Assembly: GCF_002975205.1 (NCBI RefSeq)
Contig: NZ_PCOC01000001.1
Span: forward strand, 434,001-498,000
Length of the DNA stretch: 64,000 nucleotides
Source: Ochrobactrum vermis
GTDB lineage: Bacteria; Pseudomonadota; Alphaproteobacteria; Rhizobiales; Rhizobiaceae
Direction: 5' to 3'
The position numbers were made by a program, and so were the translations under genes. The notes under the pieces are model-generated. The model saw only the letters and a list, made by a program, of their open reading frames with translations. It was not told where the DNA came from and did no database searches. Below, piece after piece: positions 44,814 to 52,925 of this stretch. Every line of letters begins with the position of its first letter. Position 1 is the stretch's first letter.

Positions 44814-44910
44814 AGTGAACAAGTGGGCCGTCAGGCCCAGGAGTGAACAAGCGGGCCGTCAGGCCCGAGACTGAAACGCCTTCGGGCAGGCCAAATTGCC
44901 TTCGGGCAGG
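44814..44910 (+). repeat. Four small hairpins in tandem in the atpI-atpB leader
   Basis: Two 25-base direct repeats (44814-44838 and 44842-44866, one mismatch) each hold the hairpin GGGCC-GTCA-GGCCC. Two 13-base direct repeats GCCTTCGGGCAGG (44878-44890 and 44898-44910) each hold a GCC-TTCG-GGC hairpin with a UUCG tetraloop. The array ends 19 bases before the atpB GTG start. Confidence 0.85.
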
Positions 44911-44929
44911 GAAGACAGACGAGGTTAAG

Positions 44930-45679
44930 GTGGCGAACGATCCGATCCATCAGTTCCAGGTTTCCCGGTGGATTCCCATCGATGTAGGCGGCGTTGACCT
45001 GTCGTTCACGAATGTTTCGGCCTTTATGGTCGCAACTGTCGTGGTCGCTTCGGGCTTTCTCTACCTGACGTCTTCGGGCCGCGGCCTGATCCCGACCCGT
45101 TTGCAGTCGGTTTCGGAAATGGCTTACGAGTTCGTGGCCACCAGCCTGAGAGATTCGGCAGGGTCGAAGGGCATGAAGTTCTTCCCCTTCGTCTTCTCGC
45201 TCTTCATGTTCGTGCTGGTCGCGAATTTCCTCGGTCTCTTTCCGTATTTCTATACGGTTACCAGCCAGATCATCGTAACCTTTGCACTCGCCGTTCTGGT
45301 CATCGGCACGGTCATCATCTACGGTTTCTTCAAGCACGGTTTCGGCTTCCTCAAGCTCTTCGTGCCGAGCGGCGTTCCGGGCATCATCGTGCCGCTGGTT
45401 GTAGCCATTGAAATCATCTCCTTCCTGTCGCGTCCGATCAGCCTCTCGGTTCGTCTCTTTGCGAACATGCTTGCTGGTCACATCACGCTCAAGGTTTTTG
45501 CGGGCTTCGTCGTTTCGCTGGCCGCGCTCGGCCCGATCGGCATCGGCGGCGCTATCCTGCCGCTGTTCATGACGGTCGCGATCACCGCACTCGAATTCCT
45601 CGTAGCCTTCCTGCAGGCCTACGTGTTTACCGTTCTCACCTGCATGTACATCAACGACGCTGTACATCCGGGACACTGA
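44930..45679 (+). CDS. atpB: ATP synthase F0 subunit a
   Basis: The 249-residue subunit a forms the proton half-channels against the c-ring. It begins (GTG) [20 protein letters not shown] and has five to six transmembrane helices. The essential arginine lies in [13 protein letters not shown] (Arg near 177). The C-terminal part is [21 protein letters not shown]. The GTG at 44930 has GAGG 5 bases upstream; the upstream extension would translate the hairpin array and is rejected. Confidence 0.96.
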   Translation: MANDPIHQFQVSRWIPIDVGGVDLSFTNVSAFMVATVVVASGFLYLTSSGRGLIPTRLQSVSEMAYEFVATSLRDSAGSKGMKFFPFVFSLFMFVLVANFLGLFPYFYTVTSQIIVTFALAVLVIGTVIIYGFFKHGFGFLKLFVPSGVPGIIVPLVVAIEIISFLSRPISLSVRLFANMLAGHITLKVFAGFVVSLAALGPIGIGGAILPLFMTVAITALEFLVAFLQAYVFTVLTCMYINDAVHPGH

Positions 45680-45745
45680 GTTCAAACCGGCGGGCGACCG
45701 CCAGAACTGAAATCCGCACTTATTTCAATCCAGAAGGAGCTCAAC

Positions 45746-45973
45746 ATGGAAGCGGAAGCAGCAAAGTACATCGGCGCCGGTCTCGCCTGTTTCGGTATGG
45801 CCGGTACGGCTCTCGGCCTCGGCAACATCTTCGGCCAATACCTCTCCGGCGCTCTGCGCAACCCGTCCGCTGCTGACAGCCAGTTCGGCCGTCTGGTGTT
45901 CGGTTTCGCCGTTACGGAAGCTCTGGGCATCTTCTCGCTGCTCATCGCGCTTCTGCTCCTCTTCGCCGTCTAA
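45746..45973 (+). CDS. atpE: ATP synthase F0 subunit c
   Basis: The 75-residue proteolipid forms the rotor ring. It has two transmembrane helices with the glycine-rich first helix [20 protein letters not shown], the polar loop RNPSAADS and the proton-carrying Glu near residue 58 in [11 protein letters not shown] strong AAGGAG site precedes the start. It lies 66 bases after atpB, a normal order. Confidence 0.97.
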   Translation: MEAEAAKYIGAGLACFGMAGTALGLGNIFGQYLSGALRNPSAADSQFGRLVFGFAVTEALGIFSLLIALLLLFAV

Positions 45974-46143
45974 TCAACGGTCGCAAGAAACGGGCTGGCC
46001 GCGAAGCAGCTTTGAGGACATCAACCGCAAGGTTGGTTCCATAAAGAAATGCAGACGCGGCTGGCCTTTGCATATGAGGTCTGAGTAAGGCATGATCCTT
46101 TTCCATCTGGATCAGATCGTGCTGGATTAAAGGGGAAATCTGG

Positions 46144-46761
46144 ATGTTCGTGTCCACGGCGTTTGCCCAAACCGCCACCGAATCGCAACCGGCACCTGCT
46201 GCTGGCGAGCACGGCGCAGCCGATGCTGTGCACACCGAGACCGGGGTCGCCAACGATGCCGGACACGGCAGCGGCGTATTCCCGCCGTTTGATTCCACCC
46301 ATTATGCATCGCAGATCCTCTGGCTCGCGATCACCTTCGGGCTTTTCTATCTGTTCATGTCGCGCGTGGTTCTGCCGCGCATCGGCGGCGTGATCGAAAC
46401 CCGTCGTGACCGTATCGCTCAGGATCTCGAGCAGGCAGCCCGCCTCAAGCAGGATGCTGACAACGCTATTGCTGCCTATGAGCAGGAATTGACCCAGGCC
46501 CGCACCAAGGCTGCTTCGATCGCCGAAGCTGCGCGTGAAAAGGGCAAGGGCGAAGCCGACGCAGAACGCGCTTCCGCTGAAGCCGTACTGGAAGGCAAGC
46601 TCAAGGAAGCCGAAGAACGCATCGCCGCGATCAAGGCCAAGGCCATGAACGACGTCGGCAACATTGCCGAGGAAACTACGGCAGAGATCGTCGAACAGCT
46701 TCTGGGCGCCAAGGCTGACAAGGCTTCGGTAACAGCAGCCGTCAAGGCCGCTAACGCCTGA
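46144..46761 (+). CDS. atpF': ATP synthase F0 subunit b'
   Basis: The 205-residue protein has an N-terminal extension rich in Ala, Glu and His (about 55 residues), one transmembrane helix near residues 57-77 ([20 protein letters not shown]) and a long coiled coil. The coiled coil is rich in Ala, Glu and Lys, as in stator subunits. The paired b' and b genes are typical of alphaproteobacteria. It ends 10 bases before atpF. Confidence 0.93.
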   Translation: MFVSTAFAQTATESQPAPAAGEHGAADAVHTETGVANDAGHGSGVFPPFDSTHYASQILWLAITFGLFYLFMSRVVLPRIGGVIETRRDRIAQDLEQAARLKQDADNAIAAYEQELTQARTKAASIAEAAREKGKGEADAERASAEAVLEGKLKEAEERIAAIKAKAMNDVGNIAEETTAEIVEQLLGAKADKASVTAAVKAANA

Positions 46762-46771
46762 GGAGAGGACA

Positions 46772-47251
46772 ATGGACGCTACATTCTGGGCACTGGTTGG
46801 CCTCATCATCTTTCTGGCAATCCTGGCCTATCTGAAGGTTCCGGCCATGGTCGGTCGTTCGCTCGATGAGCGCGCTGACCGTATCAAGAACGAACTGGAA
46901 GAAGCCCGCACGCTTCGCGAAGAGGCCCAGCAGCTGCTGGCCGAATACCATCGCAAGCGCAAGGAAGCCGAAAAGGAAGCAAGCGACATCGTTGCTTCCG
47001 CCGAGCGCGAAGCCAAGGCTCTTCTCGAAGACGCCAAGCGCGCAACGGAAGAATATGTTGTACGCCGCAACAAGCTTGCCGAGCAGAAGATAGCAACGGC
47101 TGAAGTTGACGCCATCAACGCAGTTCGTGCTTCGGCAGTCGATCTTGCAGTCGCTGCAGCCGGCAAGATCGTTGCCGACAAGGTCGACGCGAAGGTCGCA
47201 GGCAACCTGTTCAAGGATGCTCTGTCGCAGGTCAAGTCGAACCTGAACTGA
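46772..47251 (+). CDS. atpF: ATP synthase F0 subunit b
   Basis: The 159-residue stator subunit has an N-terminal transmembrane helix (FWALVGLIIFLAILAYLKVP) followed by a charged coiled coil, for example DRIKNELEEARTLREEAQQL. It is shorter than b' and lacks the extension. It ends the operon before a strong terminator; the F1 genes are not adjacent, as usual in Rhizobiales. Confidence 0.95.
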   Translation: MDATFWALVGLIIFLAILAYLKVPAMVGRSLDERADRIKNELEEARTLREEAQQLLAEYHRKRKEAEKEASDIVASAEREAKALLEDAKRATEEYVVRRNKLAEQKIATAEVDAINAVRASAVDLAVAAAGKIVADKVDAKVAGNLFKDALSQVKSNLN

Positions 47252-47275
47252 TTTCGACTCACAAAAGTTCTAACG

Positions 47276-47310
47276 AAAACGCCGCCTCGAAAGGGCGGCG
47301 TTTTTGTTTT
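47276..47310 (+). terminator. Terminator of the atpIBEF'F operon
   Basis: Perfect arms AAAACGCCGCC and GGCGGCGTTTT flank TCGAAAG and are followed by TTTGTTTTT-type T-rich sequence, 25 bases after the atpF stop. Confidence 0.93.
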
Positions 47311-47344
47311 TGGAGTTGCAGAATTGACTTCGATGATGATCTGA

Positions 47345-47746
47345 TCAGCGGCACGGTTCCGTTCCACTCAGCTTGTGAAACAGCGGTCGGTATTGCTCCA
47401 GTGCCAGCTCATCCAATGTGTAGGCTTCCTGTGGTGTGAACCATCTGAGTTCCGTGTGCTCATGGTCGCGAATCGTGGGGCGCCCGCCCCAGGCGGTGAC
47501 GGTATAGAGGTGGAATGATGCTGCCGGACTTGCCACTTCTATCGTCGCGAGAAATGAAAACGCGCGAAGCGCTAATCCGAGTTCTTCCTGGATTTCCCTT
47601 TCCAAGGCGTATTCAAAGCTTTCTCCCGCTTCCACGTGGCCGCCCGGAAAACTCCATCGGTTTGGATAGGCCCGCCGATCCGGGCTGCGACGTCCGAGAA
47701 GGATACCTTGAGGGCCGACGAGAACTCCATTGACGATATCCGGCAT
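47345..47746 (-). CDS. NUDIX hydrolase
   Basis: The 133-residue protein contains a full Nudix box, GGHVEAGESFEYALEREIQ followed by EELG, at about residues 35-57. It resembles MutT-type nucleotide pyrophosphatases. The gene is 21 bases from the Lrp regulator's 3' end on the same strand. The substrate is open. Confidence 0.9.
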   Translation of the reverse strand: MPDIVNGVLVGPQGILLGRRSPDRRAYPNRWSFPGGHVEAGESFEYALEREIQEELGLALRAFSFLATIEVASPAASFHLYTVTAWGGRPTIRDHEHTELRWFTPQEAYTLDELALEQYRPLFHKLSGTEPCR

Positions 47747-47767
47747 GATAGATGCTCCGATGCGAGA

Positions 47768-48259
47768 TCAATCCTCGAGGTTTGCCAGCCGCGCAAGCGG
47801 CAATTCTCCCTGTGACTTGACCGTCTGGATGGCAAAGTTGCTTCGAATGTCGATCACGCCGGGAAGCCGTAACAGCGTGCCGGATAGAAAGCGCTCATAG
47901 GCAGCGAGATCAGCCACGACCACCTGCAACAGGAAATCGGATTCCCCCGATACAAGGTGGCAGGAGAAAACCTCCGGCAGGTTCTGCACGGAGGTACGAA
48001 AAGCAGTTGCCGTTTCCTCGTGATGGCGCTCCACCCGGATACCGACAAAGACCGTCAATCCAAGCCCGACCGCATTGCGATCCAGCGCTGCGTGATAGCC
48101 TTGAATGACGCCGGCCGTCTCGAGTATTTTGACGCGCCGCAGGCACGGAGAGGGCGATAAGCCGATTTTCTCCGCTAGCTGGACGTTGGAGAGCCGGGCA
48201 TCTTCCTGAAGCGCCACGAGTATTCTGCGGTCGATGGCATCAAGTTTAAGTTTTGGCAT
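47768..48259 (-). CDS. Lrp/AsnC-family transcriptional regulator
   Basis: The 163-residue regulator has an N-terminal helix-turn-helix (LDAIDRRILVALQEDARLSN then LAEKIGLSPSPCLRRVKILE) and a C-terminal RAM ligand domain. It is divergent from a LysE-type exporter gene, a pairing in which the regulator normally senses the exported amino acid. An inverted repeat lies 17 bases before its start. It may be co-transcribed with the Nudix gene downstream. Confidence 0.93.
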   Translation of the reverse strand: MPKLKLDAIDRRILVALQEDARLSNVQLAEKIGLSPSPCLRRVKILETAGVIQGYHAALDRNAVGLGLTVFVGIRVERHHEETATAFRTSVQNLPEVFSCHLVSGESDFLLQVVVADLAAYERFLSGTLLRLPGVIDIRSNFAIQTVKSQGELPLARLANLED

Positions 48260-48275
48260 GGTCTGATAGTCCAGG

Positions 48276-48300
48276 TTGGAATAATGGCAGATTATACCAA
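48276..48300. promoter_or_regulatory. Candidate Lrp operator between lrp and lysE
   Basis: Arms TTGGAATAAT and ATTATACCAA match in nine of ten positions around a 5-base centre. The site lies 17 bases from the regulator start and 144 bases from the exporter start. Binding by the adjacent Lrp protein is inferred. Confidence 0.6.
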
Positions 48301-48443
48301 AATTACTTAGCAGTGCGCCATAAATCGCAAGGAAATGCGCATCCATCACCGGATAGTTTCGGATATTCTGCTGCTTCGCGGCGTTCTTTTATCGGACGTT
48401 TCGCGCAGCGGTCAGGCAGGTATCATTTTTGTGGGCGATATCG

Positions 48444-49061
48444 ATGGGCGAGATGTGGTTATACGCAGGCGCATTGGCTGCTGCATTTCTTATTCCGGGA
48501 CCAGACATGCTTCTGCTTCTCCAGACCGGCGCGGCACAGGGCCGGGCGCATGCGCTTGCGGCAGCCGCGGGCCTTGCAATCGCACGCGCATGTCATGTTG
48601 CTCTTGCCGCTTTTGGTCTGGCTGCGCTTCTGCACGCCTTTCCCATGGCTTTCCATTTCGTCCGGATCGTAAGCGCCTGCTATCTGGTTTGGCTTGCCAT
48701 TGGCATTCTGCGCCACCCTTTGCCGACTGTGGATGCGGTTGGAGGCGTGCGCGAACGCCGTTCCTATCTGGCTTCGGCCCGCAAGGGTCTCCTCACCAAT
48801 CTGCTCAACCCGAAAGCGCTGCTTTTCTGTTCGGTCCTGCTGCCGCAGTTCGTCCACCCGGAGAATGGCAGCATTACGCTCCAGTTCGCGTTGCTGGGAG
48901 CTATCATGACAGTGGTGGGATTGTCGTTCGACGCGATTTACGCTTTCACGGGGTCGTCGCTTGGCAACCTGTTCAAACGGTATCCCGCAATACAGACGGT
49001 CCAGCGCTGGGGTTTTGCGGCGCTGCTTTTCGGCTTCGCTGCCAAGCTGGCGACTGTGTGA
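48444..49061 (+). CDS. LysE-family amino-acid exporter
   Basis: The 205-residue protein has six hydrophobic segments and the LysE/RhtB pattern LIPGPDMLLLLQTGAAQGR near the N-terminus and GLLTNLLNPKALLFCSVLLPQF in the middle. The start at 48444 (MGEMWLYAG) is preferred to a TTG at 48429. It is divergent from the Lrp regulator. The amino acid exported is not predictable. Confidence 0.9.
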   Translation: MGEMWLYAGALAAAFLIPGPDMLLLLQTGAAQGRAHALAAAAGLAIARACHVALAAFGLAALLHAFPMAFHFVRIVSACYLVWLAIGILRHPLPTVDAVGGVRERRSYLASARKGLLTNLLNPKALLFCSVLLPQFVHPENGSITLQFALLGAIMTVVGLSFDAIYAFTGSSLGNLFKRYPAIQTVQRWGFAALLFGFAAKLATV

Positions 49062-49064
49062 AGT

Positions 49065-49727
49065 TTAAGCGCTGTAGCGGCCTTTGATGGGCGCGAAAGT
49101 GTAGCGGTGGATGCCGGGAACGGGGCCAGCCGTTTCGATGGCAGTGCGATGCTTGACGGTCGCGTAACCCGCATGGATTTCCAGCCCGTAGGGTGGATGG
49201 GCTGCACCGGCGCGTATCATCATGCGGTCACGTGTTACCTTGGCGACGATGGAGGCAGCGGCAATTGAAATGGATCGTTGATCGCCTTTGACGAGCGCCG
49301 AGCCAGGGCAGAGCAGTCCCGGTGGAACATCGCGCCCGTCGATCAGCGCATGGCAGGGCTGCAAGGTCAGGCCGACAGAAGCACGACGCATGGCTTCGAG
49401 TGCTGCCTTCCTGATATCGCTTCCATCAATGCTGCGTGCACTGAGGCTTGCAACCGAAACGGTGATGGCTTTTGCCAGAATGGTTTCGTAGAGCGCTTCC
49501 CGTTTTGCAGCCGTAAGTCGCTTGGAATCGTCCAGACCGTCCGGAAGATTATCGATGTCCAGCACGACCGCAGCGGCAACCACGGGACCGGCCAAGGGTC
49601 CGCGTCCGGCTTCATCGATGCCGGCAATATGTTTCAGTCCGCGCGAAAGCAGCTTTTTCTCTTCAGAAAAGTCAGGCGCGAGGGGGATATCAAAGAGGAG
49701 CGGAGAATCAGAAGTCGAGCGTTTCAT
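49065..49727 (-). CDS. rnhB: Ribonuclease HII
   Basis: The 220-residue enzyme removes ribonucleotides and primers from RNA-DNA hybrids. It has the catalytic Asp38 and Glu39 in [13 protein letters not shown], a further Asp in HALIDGRD, and [18 protein letters not shown]. Start 49727 (MKRSTSDSP) is preferred; the frame stays open to 49838 without family similarity. It ends 3 bases from the LysE gene. Confidence 0.93.
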   Translation of the reverse strand: MKRSTSDSPLLFDIPLAPDFSEEKKLLSRGLKHIAGIDEAGRGPLAGPVVAAAVVLDIDNLPDGLDDSKRLTAAKREALYETILAKAITVSVASLSARSIDGSDIRKAALEAMRRASVGLTLQPCHALIDGRDVPPGLLCPGSALVKGDQRSISIAAASIVAKVTRDRMMIRAGAAHPPYGLEIHAGYATVKHRTAIETAGPVPGIHRYTFAPIKGRYSA

Positions 49728-49913
49728 TTGGCGGCAATGCTCGCATTGCTTCCGATTCTCCGCAAGGGCCCTGCTCGAGGATGGTGGCGTGAAAGCAGGT
49801 AGCCCTTCCGTCTGATCAAAAGGCAGACGGAAACTCAATCAACCATGGCAATATATGGACCGGCAGACATGCAGACGATCATTGGTGGGCGGCCCAGACC
49901 TGTTTCCAGCTTA

Positions 49914-49929
49914 AGGAAATGCGCTCTAG
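49914..49929. repeat. Half of a palindromic repeat at the 3' end of the radical SAM gene
   Basis: On the minus strand the sequence reads TAGAGCGCATTTCC, the edge of the same repeat family. The first three bases are the stop codon of the radical SAM gene. The second arm is missing. Confidence 0.5.
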
Positions 49930-51098
49930 AACAGGGAAAGCTGTTTGCCTCCCTTTTCGACCGGTTCGAACAGGTCGGTGCGCAACTGAAGGCGGCGCGC
50001 ATTGAAGCCGAGCTTGCGTGCGGTAATTTCGAAACGACGTCCGATCTGCCATGCGTAGGGGCCTGTGCCGCGCATGCGCTTGCCCCATTCGGCATCATAA
50101 TCCTTGCCGTCGCGCATGGAGCGTACCAGTGACATGACATGGCGATAGCGATCCGGATAATTGCGCAGCAGCCAATCCTTGAACAAAGGCGCGACCTCAA
50201 GCGGCAGGCGCAGCAGAACATAACCTGCCTCACGCGCACCTTGCGCATAGGCTGCGTCCAGAATGCGTTCGATCTCATGATCGTTGATGCCCGGAATGAC
50301 CGGGCCCATCATGACGGATGCCGGAATGCCCGCATCGGTCAGCTTGCGGATGGCCTGCAGCCGCAGCGTCGGCGTCGAGGCACGCGGTTCCATCGTACGG
50401 GACAGATTGGCATCGAGCGTCGTGACCGACAATGCGACCTTGGCCAGTCCTTTTTCGGCCATGCGGCTTAAAATATCGATGTCGCGCACGACCAGGGCAG
50501 ACTTCGTCACGATGCCGACTGGATGATTGGCAGCCTCCAGCACTTCGAGAATTTCGCGCATGATGCGCCATTTCTTCTCGACCGGCTGATAGGGATCGGT
50601 ATTGGTGCCGATGGCGATGGTTTTCGGCTGATAATTGGACTTGGCCAGTTCGCGTTCCAGAAGGCGCGCGGCGTCGGGCTTCGCAAACAGGCGGGATTCA
50701 AAGTCCAGACCGGCTGAAAGCCCCATGTAACTATGGGTCGGCCGCGCAAAACAATAGATGCAGCCATGTTCGCAACCGCGATAGGGATTGATCGAGCGAT
50801 CGAAGTTGATGTCGGGCGAGTCATTGCGGGTGATGATCGTTCGCGGCTTTTCGATCTGCACATCGGTCTTGAATGGCGGCAGTTCTTCAAGCGTGGTCCA
50901 GCCGTCATCGAAGTCATGGCGTGTCGCGGGCTCGAAACGCCCGGTTGGATTGATGCCCGCGCCGCGTCCGCGCCGCCGGGCGTGGTCGATGCGCAAGCCA
51001 GCCTCGCCAATCATCGCATTGGCGTGATCCGCGCGCCCGCTACCGAAGGCAGCCCTGTCGGCCTGCTTGATGATATCTGCCTGCTGGATCACTTCCAT
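49926..51098 (-). CDS. PA0069-family radical SAM protein (SplB-like)
   Basis: The 390-residue protein has the radical SAM cluster C-x3-C-x2-C at Cys109, Cys113 and Cys116 (YRGCEHGCIYCFARPTH). It belongs to the group related to spore photoproduct lyase SplB, often annotated as DNA repair photolyase. Further family motifs include GTNTDPYQPVEKKWRI and SVTTLDANLSRTMEPRA. The start at 51098 has GGGAG upstream. Its stop codon lies in the edge of a repeat. Repair function is inferred; an exact LexA-type box lies 150 bases upstream. Confidence 0.88.
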   Translation of the reverse strand: MEVIQQADIIKQADRAAFGSGRADHANAMIGEAGLRIDHARRRGRGAGINPTGRFEPATRHDFDDGWTTLEELPPFKTDVQIEKPRTIITRNDSPDINFDRSINPYRGCEHGCIYCFARPTHSYMGLSAGLDFESRLFAKPDAARLLERELAKSNYQPKTIAIGTNTDPYQPVEKKWRIMREILEVLEAANHPVGIVTKSALVVRDIDILSRMAEKGLAKVALSVTTLDANLSRTMEPRASTPTLRLQAIRKLTDAGIPASVMMGPVIPGINDHEIERILDAAYAQGAREAGYVLLRLPLEVAPLFKDWLLRNYPDRYRHVMSLVRSMRDGKDYDAEWGKRMRGTGPYAWQIGRRFEITARKLGFNARRLQLRTDLFEPVEKGGKQLSLF

Positions 51099-51247
51099 CT
51101 TCGTCTCCCTGAGTGGAAACATCTGGCGTTGTACAGTCACGACGAAAGCAAACCGGACACCCTTTCGGGGCTGGAAACTGTTCTGTTGCGCGTGCCGTGC
51201 AGCCATGCGACTCTGTTCTGATGAATCTATTCCTATCGCAAGAAATA

Positions 51248-51262
51248 GAACAAATCAAGAAC
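51248..51262. promoter_or_regulatory. LexA-type SOS box
   Basis: GAAC-N7-GAAC, the exact complement of the alphaproteobacterial LexA box GTTC-N7-GTTC. It lies 50 bases before the glycosyltransferase-like gene and 150 bases before the divergent radical SAM gene. Confidence 0.65.
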
Positions 51263-51311
51263 ATATATGCGATAGCTTCCCGTTCACACGTTCTTGATAT
51301 ATGAAGCGCGC

Positions 51312-51818
51312 ATGTTGTCTGTCGTCATCGAAACCCTGAATTCAGAAAGAGCGCTGGCCCATACGCTTTCGGCACTAGTGCCGGCTGTCGTGGAGGGTTT
51401 GCTGCGCCGTGTCACGGTCGTCGACAGAGGATCGTCGGATGAAACCGCTCTCGTTGCGCTGGGCGCGGGCTGCGCCTTTTATGCCGAAATGGATATTGAA
51501 ACCGCGCTCGATGAAATTCGCACGCCGTGGGTTCTGCTTTTAAAGCCGGGAGCGATCCCGCAGGAAGGATGGGAGGAGATCCTCCGCCGCCACATGGAAA
51601 ACGATGGCGACGCCGCGCGTTTTTCACTGCCGGAAGACAGTGGCTTCGGGACGGTCCGCAAAATCTTCGGTCACAAGGCGACACTGGATGCTGGTCTTCT
51701 GGTTCGCCTGGACGTGGTAAAGCCGCTGCTGCTCGATGGCGTTGCGTTTGATCAGCTTCCGCAGCGCTTGCGACCAACTCGCCTTAAACACCTCATTCTG
51801 CCGCCTAACGAAGACTGA
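51312..51818 (+). CDS. Small glycosyltransferase-like protein
   Basis: The 168-residue protein begins MLSVVIETLNSERALAHTLS and resembles the first half of family-2 glycosyltransferases, with TVVDRGSSDETALVAL in place of the usual D-x-S-D-T motif. It is too short for a full GT-A enzyme and has no clear DxD. It is downstream of a LexA-type box and followed by a strong terminator, so it is a single-gene unit. Enzymatic activity is doubtful. Confidence 0.75.
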   Translation: MLSVVIETLNSERALAHTLSALVPAVVEGLLRRVTVVDRGSSDETALVALGAGCAFYAEMDIETALDEIRTPWVLLLKPGAIPQEGWEEILRRHMENDGDAARFSLPEDSGFGTVRKIFGHKATLDAGLLVRLDVVKPLLLDGVAFDQLPQRLRPTRLKHLILPPNED

Positions 51819-51825
51819 CCAAAAC

Positions 51826-51857
51826 AAAAAGGCGAAGCTGGAAGCTTCGCCTTTTTT
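51826..51857. terminator. Bidirectional terminator
   Basis: Stem AAAAAGGCGAAGCT with AGCTTCGCCTTTTTT. It lies 8 bases after the glycosyltransferase-like gene and 35 bases from the convergent small-protein gene; A and T runs on both sides allow both directions. Confidence 0.92.
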
Positions 51858-51891
51858 GTCAGGCATACTGACTCAAATAGTCCTGGCCAGA

Positions 51892-52128
51892 TTAGTTCTG
51901 GTAAGAGGAAGGCGAAGCATCACCAAAGCGATGAGCCGAACCATCTTGATAGACCGGAGCCTTGTTGATCGAAGCCGGAGCCGTGTAGTCAAGCTTCTGG
52001 CTCTGGGTTGCAACCGGCGTACGGTCGTTTGCATAGAGATCGGCAGGTTCGCCGACATGTGGGTTTTCAGCGAAAGCGGCACCGGCGCTAAGGGCAACGG
52101 CAACAGCAGCAAGAGCAAACTTTTTCAT
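51892..52128 (-). CDS. Small secreted protein, tandem paralogue A
   Basis: The 78-residue protein has a signal peptide (MKKFALAAVAVALSAGAAFA) and a mature part of about 58 residues, ENPHVGEPADLYANDRTPVA and ending QDGSAHRFGDASPSSYQN. There is no cysteine. A paralogue lies 250 bases upstream on the same strand. The pattern resembles DUF680-type small exported proteins of Rhizobiales, but the assignment is tentative. A GTCAAATG and CATTTGAC inverted repeat lies in its leader (52157-52176). Confidence 0.82.
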   Translation of the reverse strand: MKKFALAAVAVALSAGAAFAENPHVGEPADLYANDRTPVATQSQKLDYTAPASINKAPVYQDGSAHRFGDASPSSYQN

Positions 52129-52156
52129 TTTCGTAATCCTTCTGGAGCATTTTGCA

Positions 52157-52176
52157 GTCAAATGGGAGCATTTGAC
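52157..52176 (-). promoter_or_regulatory. Inverted repeat in the leader of paralogue A
   Basis: Perfect 8-base arms GTCAAATG and CATTTGAC with a GGAG centre, 29 bases before the start codon. It may be an operator or a leader hairpin. The second paralogue lacks this sequence. Confidence 0.4.
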
Positions 52177-52321
52177 GTCGCACAAATGCAGTGAAACAAA
52201 TCGCCCCTTCGGATGGCATAGAAGCCTTTCCGGGCTCCCGGTTGGCAACCGTGCCATCCATCGGGGAGATAACTGGGGAAGCTGAATGACTGGAAGGATA
52301 TCCAGCTTTGAAATTCATCGT

Positions 52322-52353
52322 GGCGTCATCGGCTGGGAGGCTTTGATGACGCC
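52322..52353 (-). terminator. Hairpin downstream of paralogue B
   Basis: Perfect 9-base arms GGCGTCATC and GATGACGCC, 26 bases after the paralogue B stop. A smaller stem AAGCC-GGCTT lies at 52362-52380. No T-run follows, so termination is uncertain. Confidence 0.45.
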
Positions 52354-52378
52354 CTGCACTTAAGCCTTGAGGAAAGGC

Positions 52379-52606
52379 TTAGTTCTGGTAGCTCGAAGGC
52401 GATGCGTCACCGAAACGATGAGCCGAACCGTCCTGGAATGAGGACTGGCCGATCGAAGCGGGAGCGGTGTAGTCGACCTTCTGGGAAGCAACCGGCGTGC
52501 GGTCGTTTGCATAAAGATCGGCAGGTTCGCCAACGCGCGGGTTTTCAGCAAAGGCAGCACCGGCGCTAAGAGCGAGGGCAGCGGCAGCAAGAACAATCTT
52601 TTTCAT
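52379..52606 (-). CDS. Small secreted protein, tandem paralogue B
   Basis: The 75-residue protein has a signal peptide (MKKIVLAAAALALSAGAAFA) and shares ENPxVGEPADLYANDRTPVA and the C-terminal QDGSAHRFGDASPSSYQN with its neighbour. They differ mainly in the middle (TQSQKL/SQKV and KAPVY/QSSF). A duplication is evident. A strong AAGGAGATAG ribosome site precedes it. The function is unknown. Confidence 0.82.
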   Translation of the reverse strand: MKKIVLAAAALALSAGAAFAENPRVGEPADLYANDRTPVASQKVDYTAPASIGQSSFQDGSAHRFGDASPSSYQN

Positions 52607-52925
52607 TTTCCTATCTCCTTGGAAAGTGGAGCGGCGTTTTGTTCGTCGTTCCGATACTACTGAAATGGGTGACAGTGGAGAAAAGTTCCAGTCACGAAAA
52701 TGTTTTCTTAATCACACATTCTTGCCCGTAATGTTTTGAGAAACGATTATGACCGTTAAAAAAAGAAAATAATAACAATAGTTTGATTGATATGCCAGCA
52801 ATTACATGACTGTTACAAAGCCATCTTTGTTCGAAATGCGCGAACAGTCTGTCCCAATATATTGTCCAATGAGAGTGAACAATTGGGCAACTTTTCGGGT
52901 TTTCGGAAGGGAGGCTGTTCAGAAT
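52607..52925. other. 319-base AT-rich gap upstream of paralogue B
   Basis: No gene is seen. The region 52690-52800 is clearly richer in A and T than its surroundings, with runs such as TTAAAAAAAGAAAATAATAA. An imperfect stem TTGTCCAAT with ATTGGGCAA lies at 52862-52890 near the ispE 3' end. Promoter elements for paralogue B must be here but none is convincing. Confidence 0.5.

Noticed and set aside
44814..44910. Direct repeats before atpB as CRISPR or coding repeats
   Set aside because: Periods of 28 and 20 bases do not keep a reading frame, units are hairpins, and there are no spacers.
46087..46125. Partial palindrome GCATGATC...GATCGTGC between atpE and atpF'
   Set aside because: Resembles the repeat family but arms are too degraded to call with confidence.
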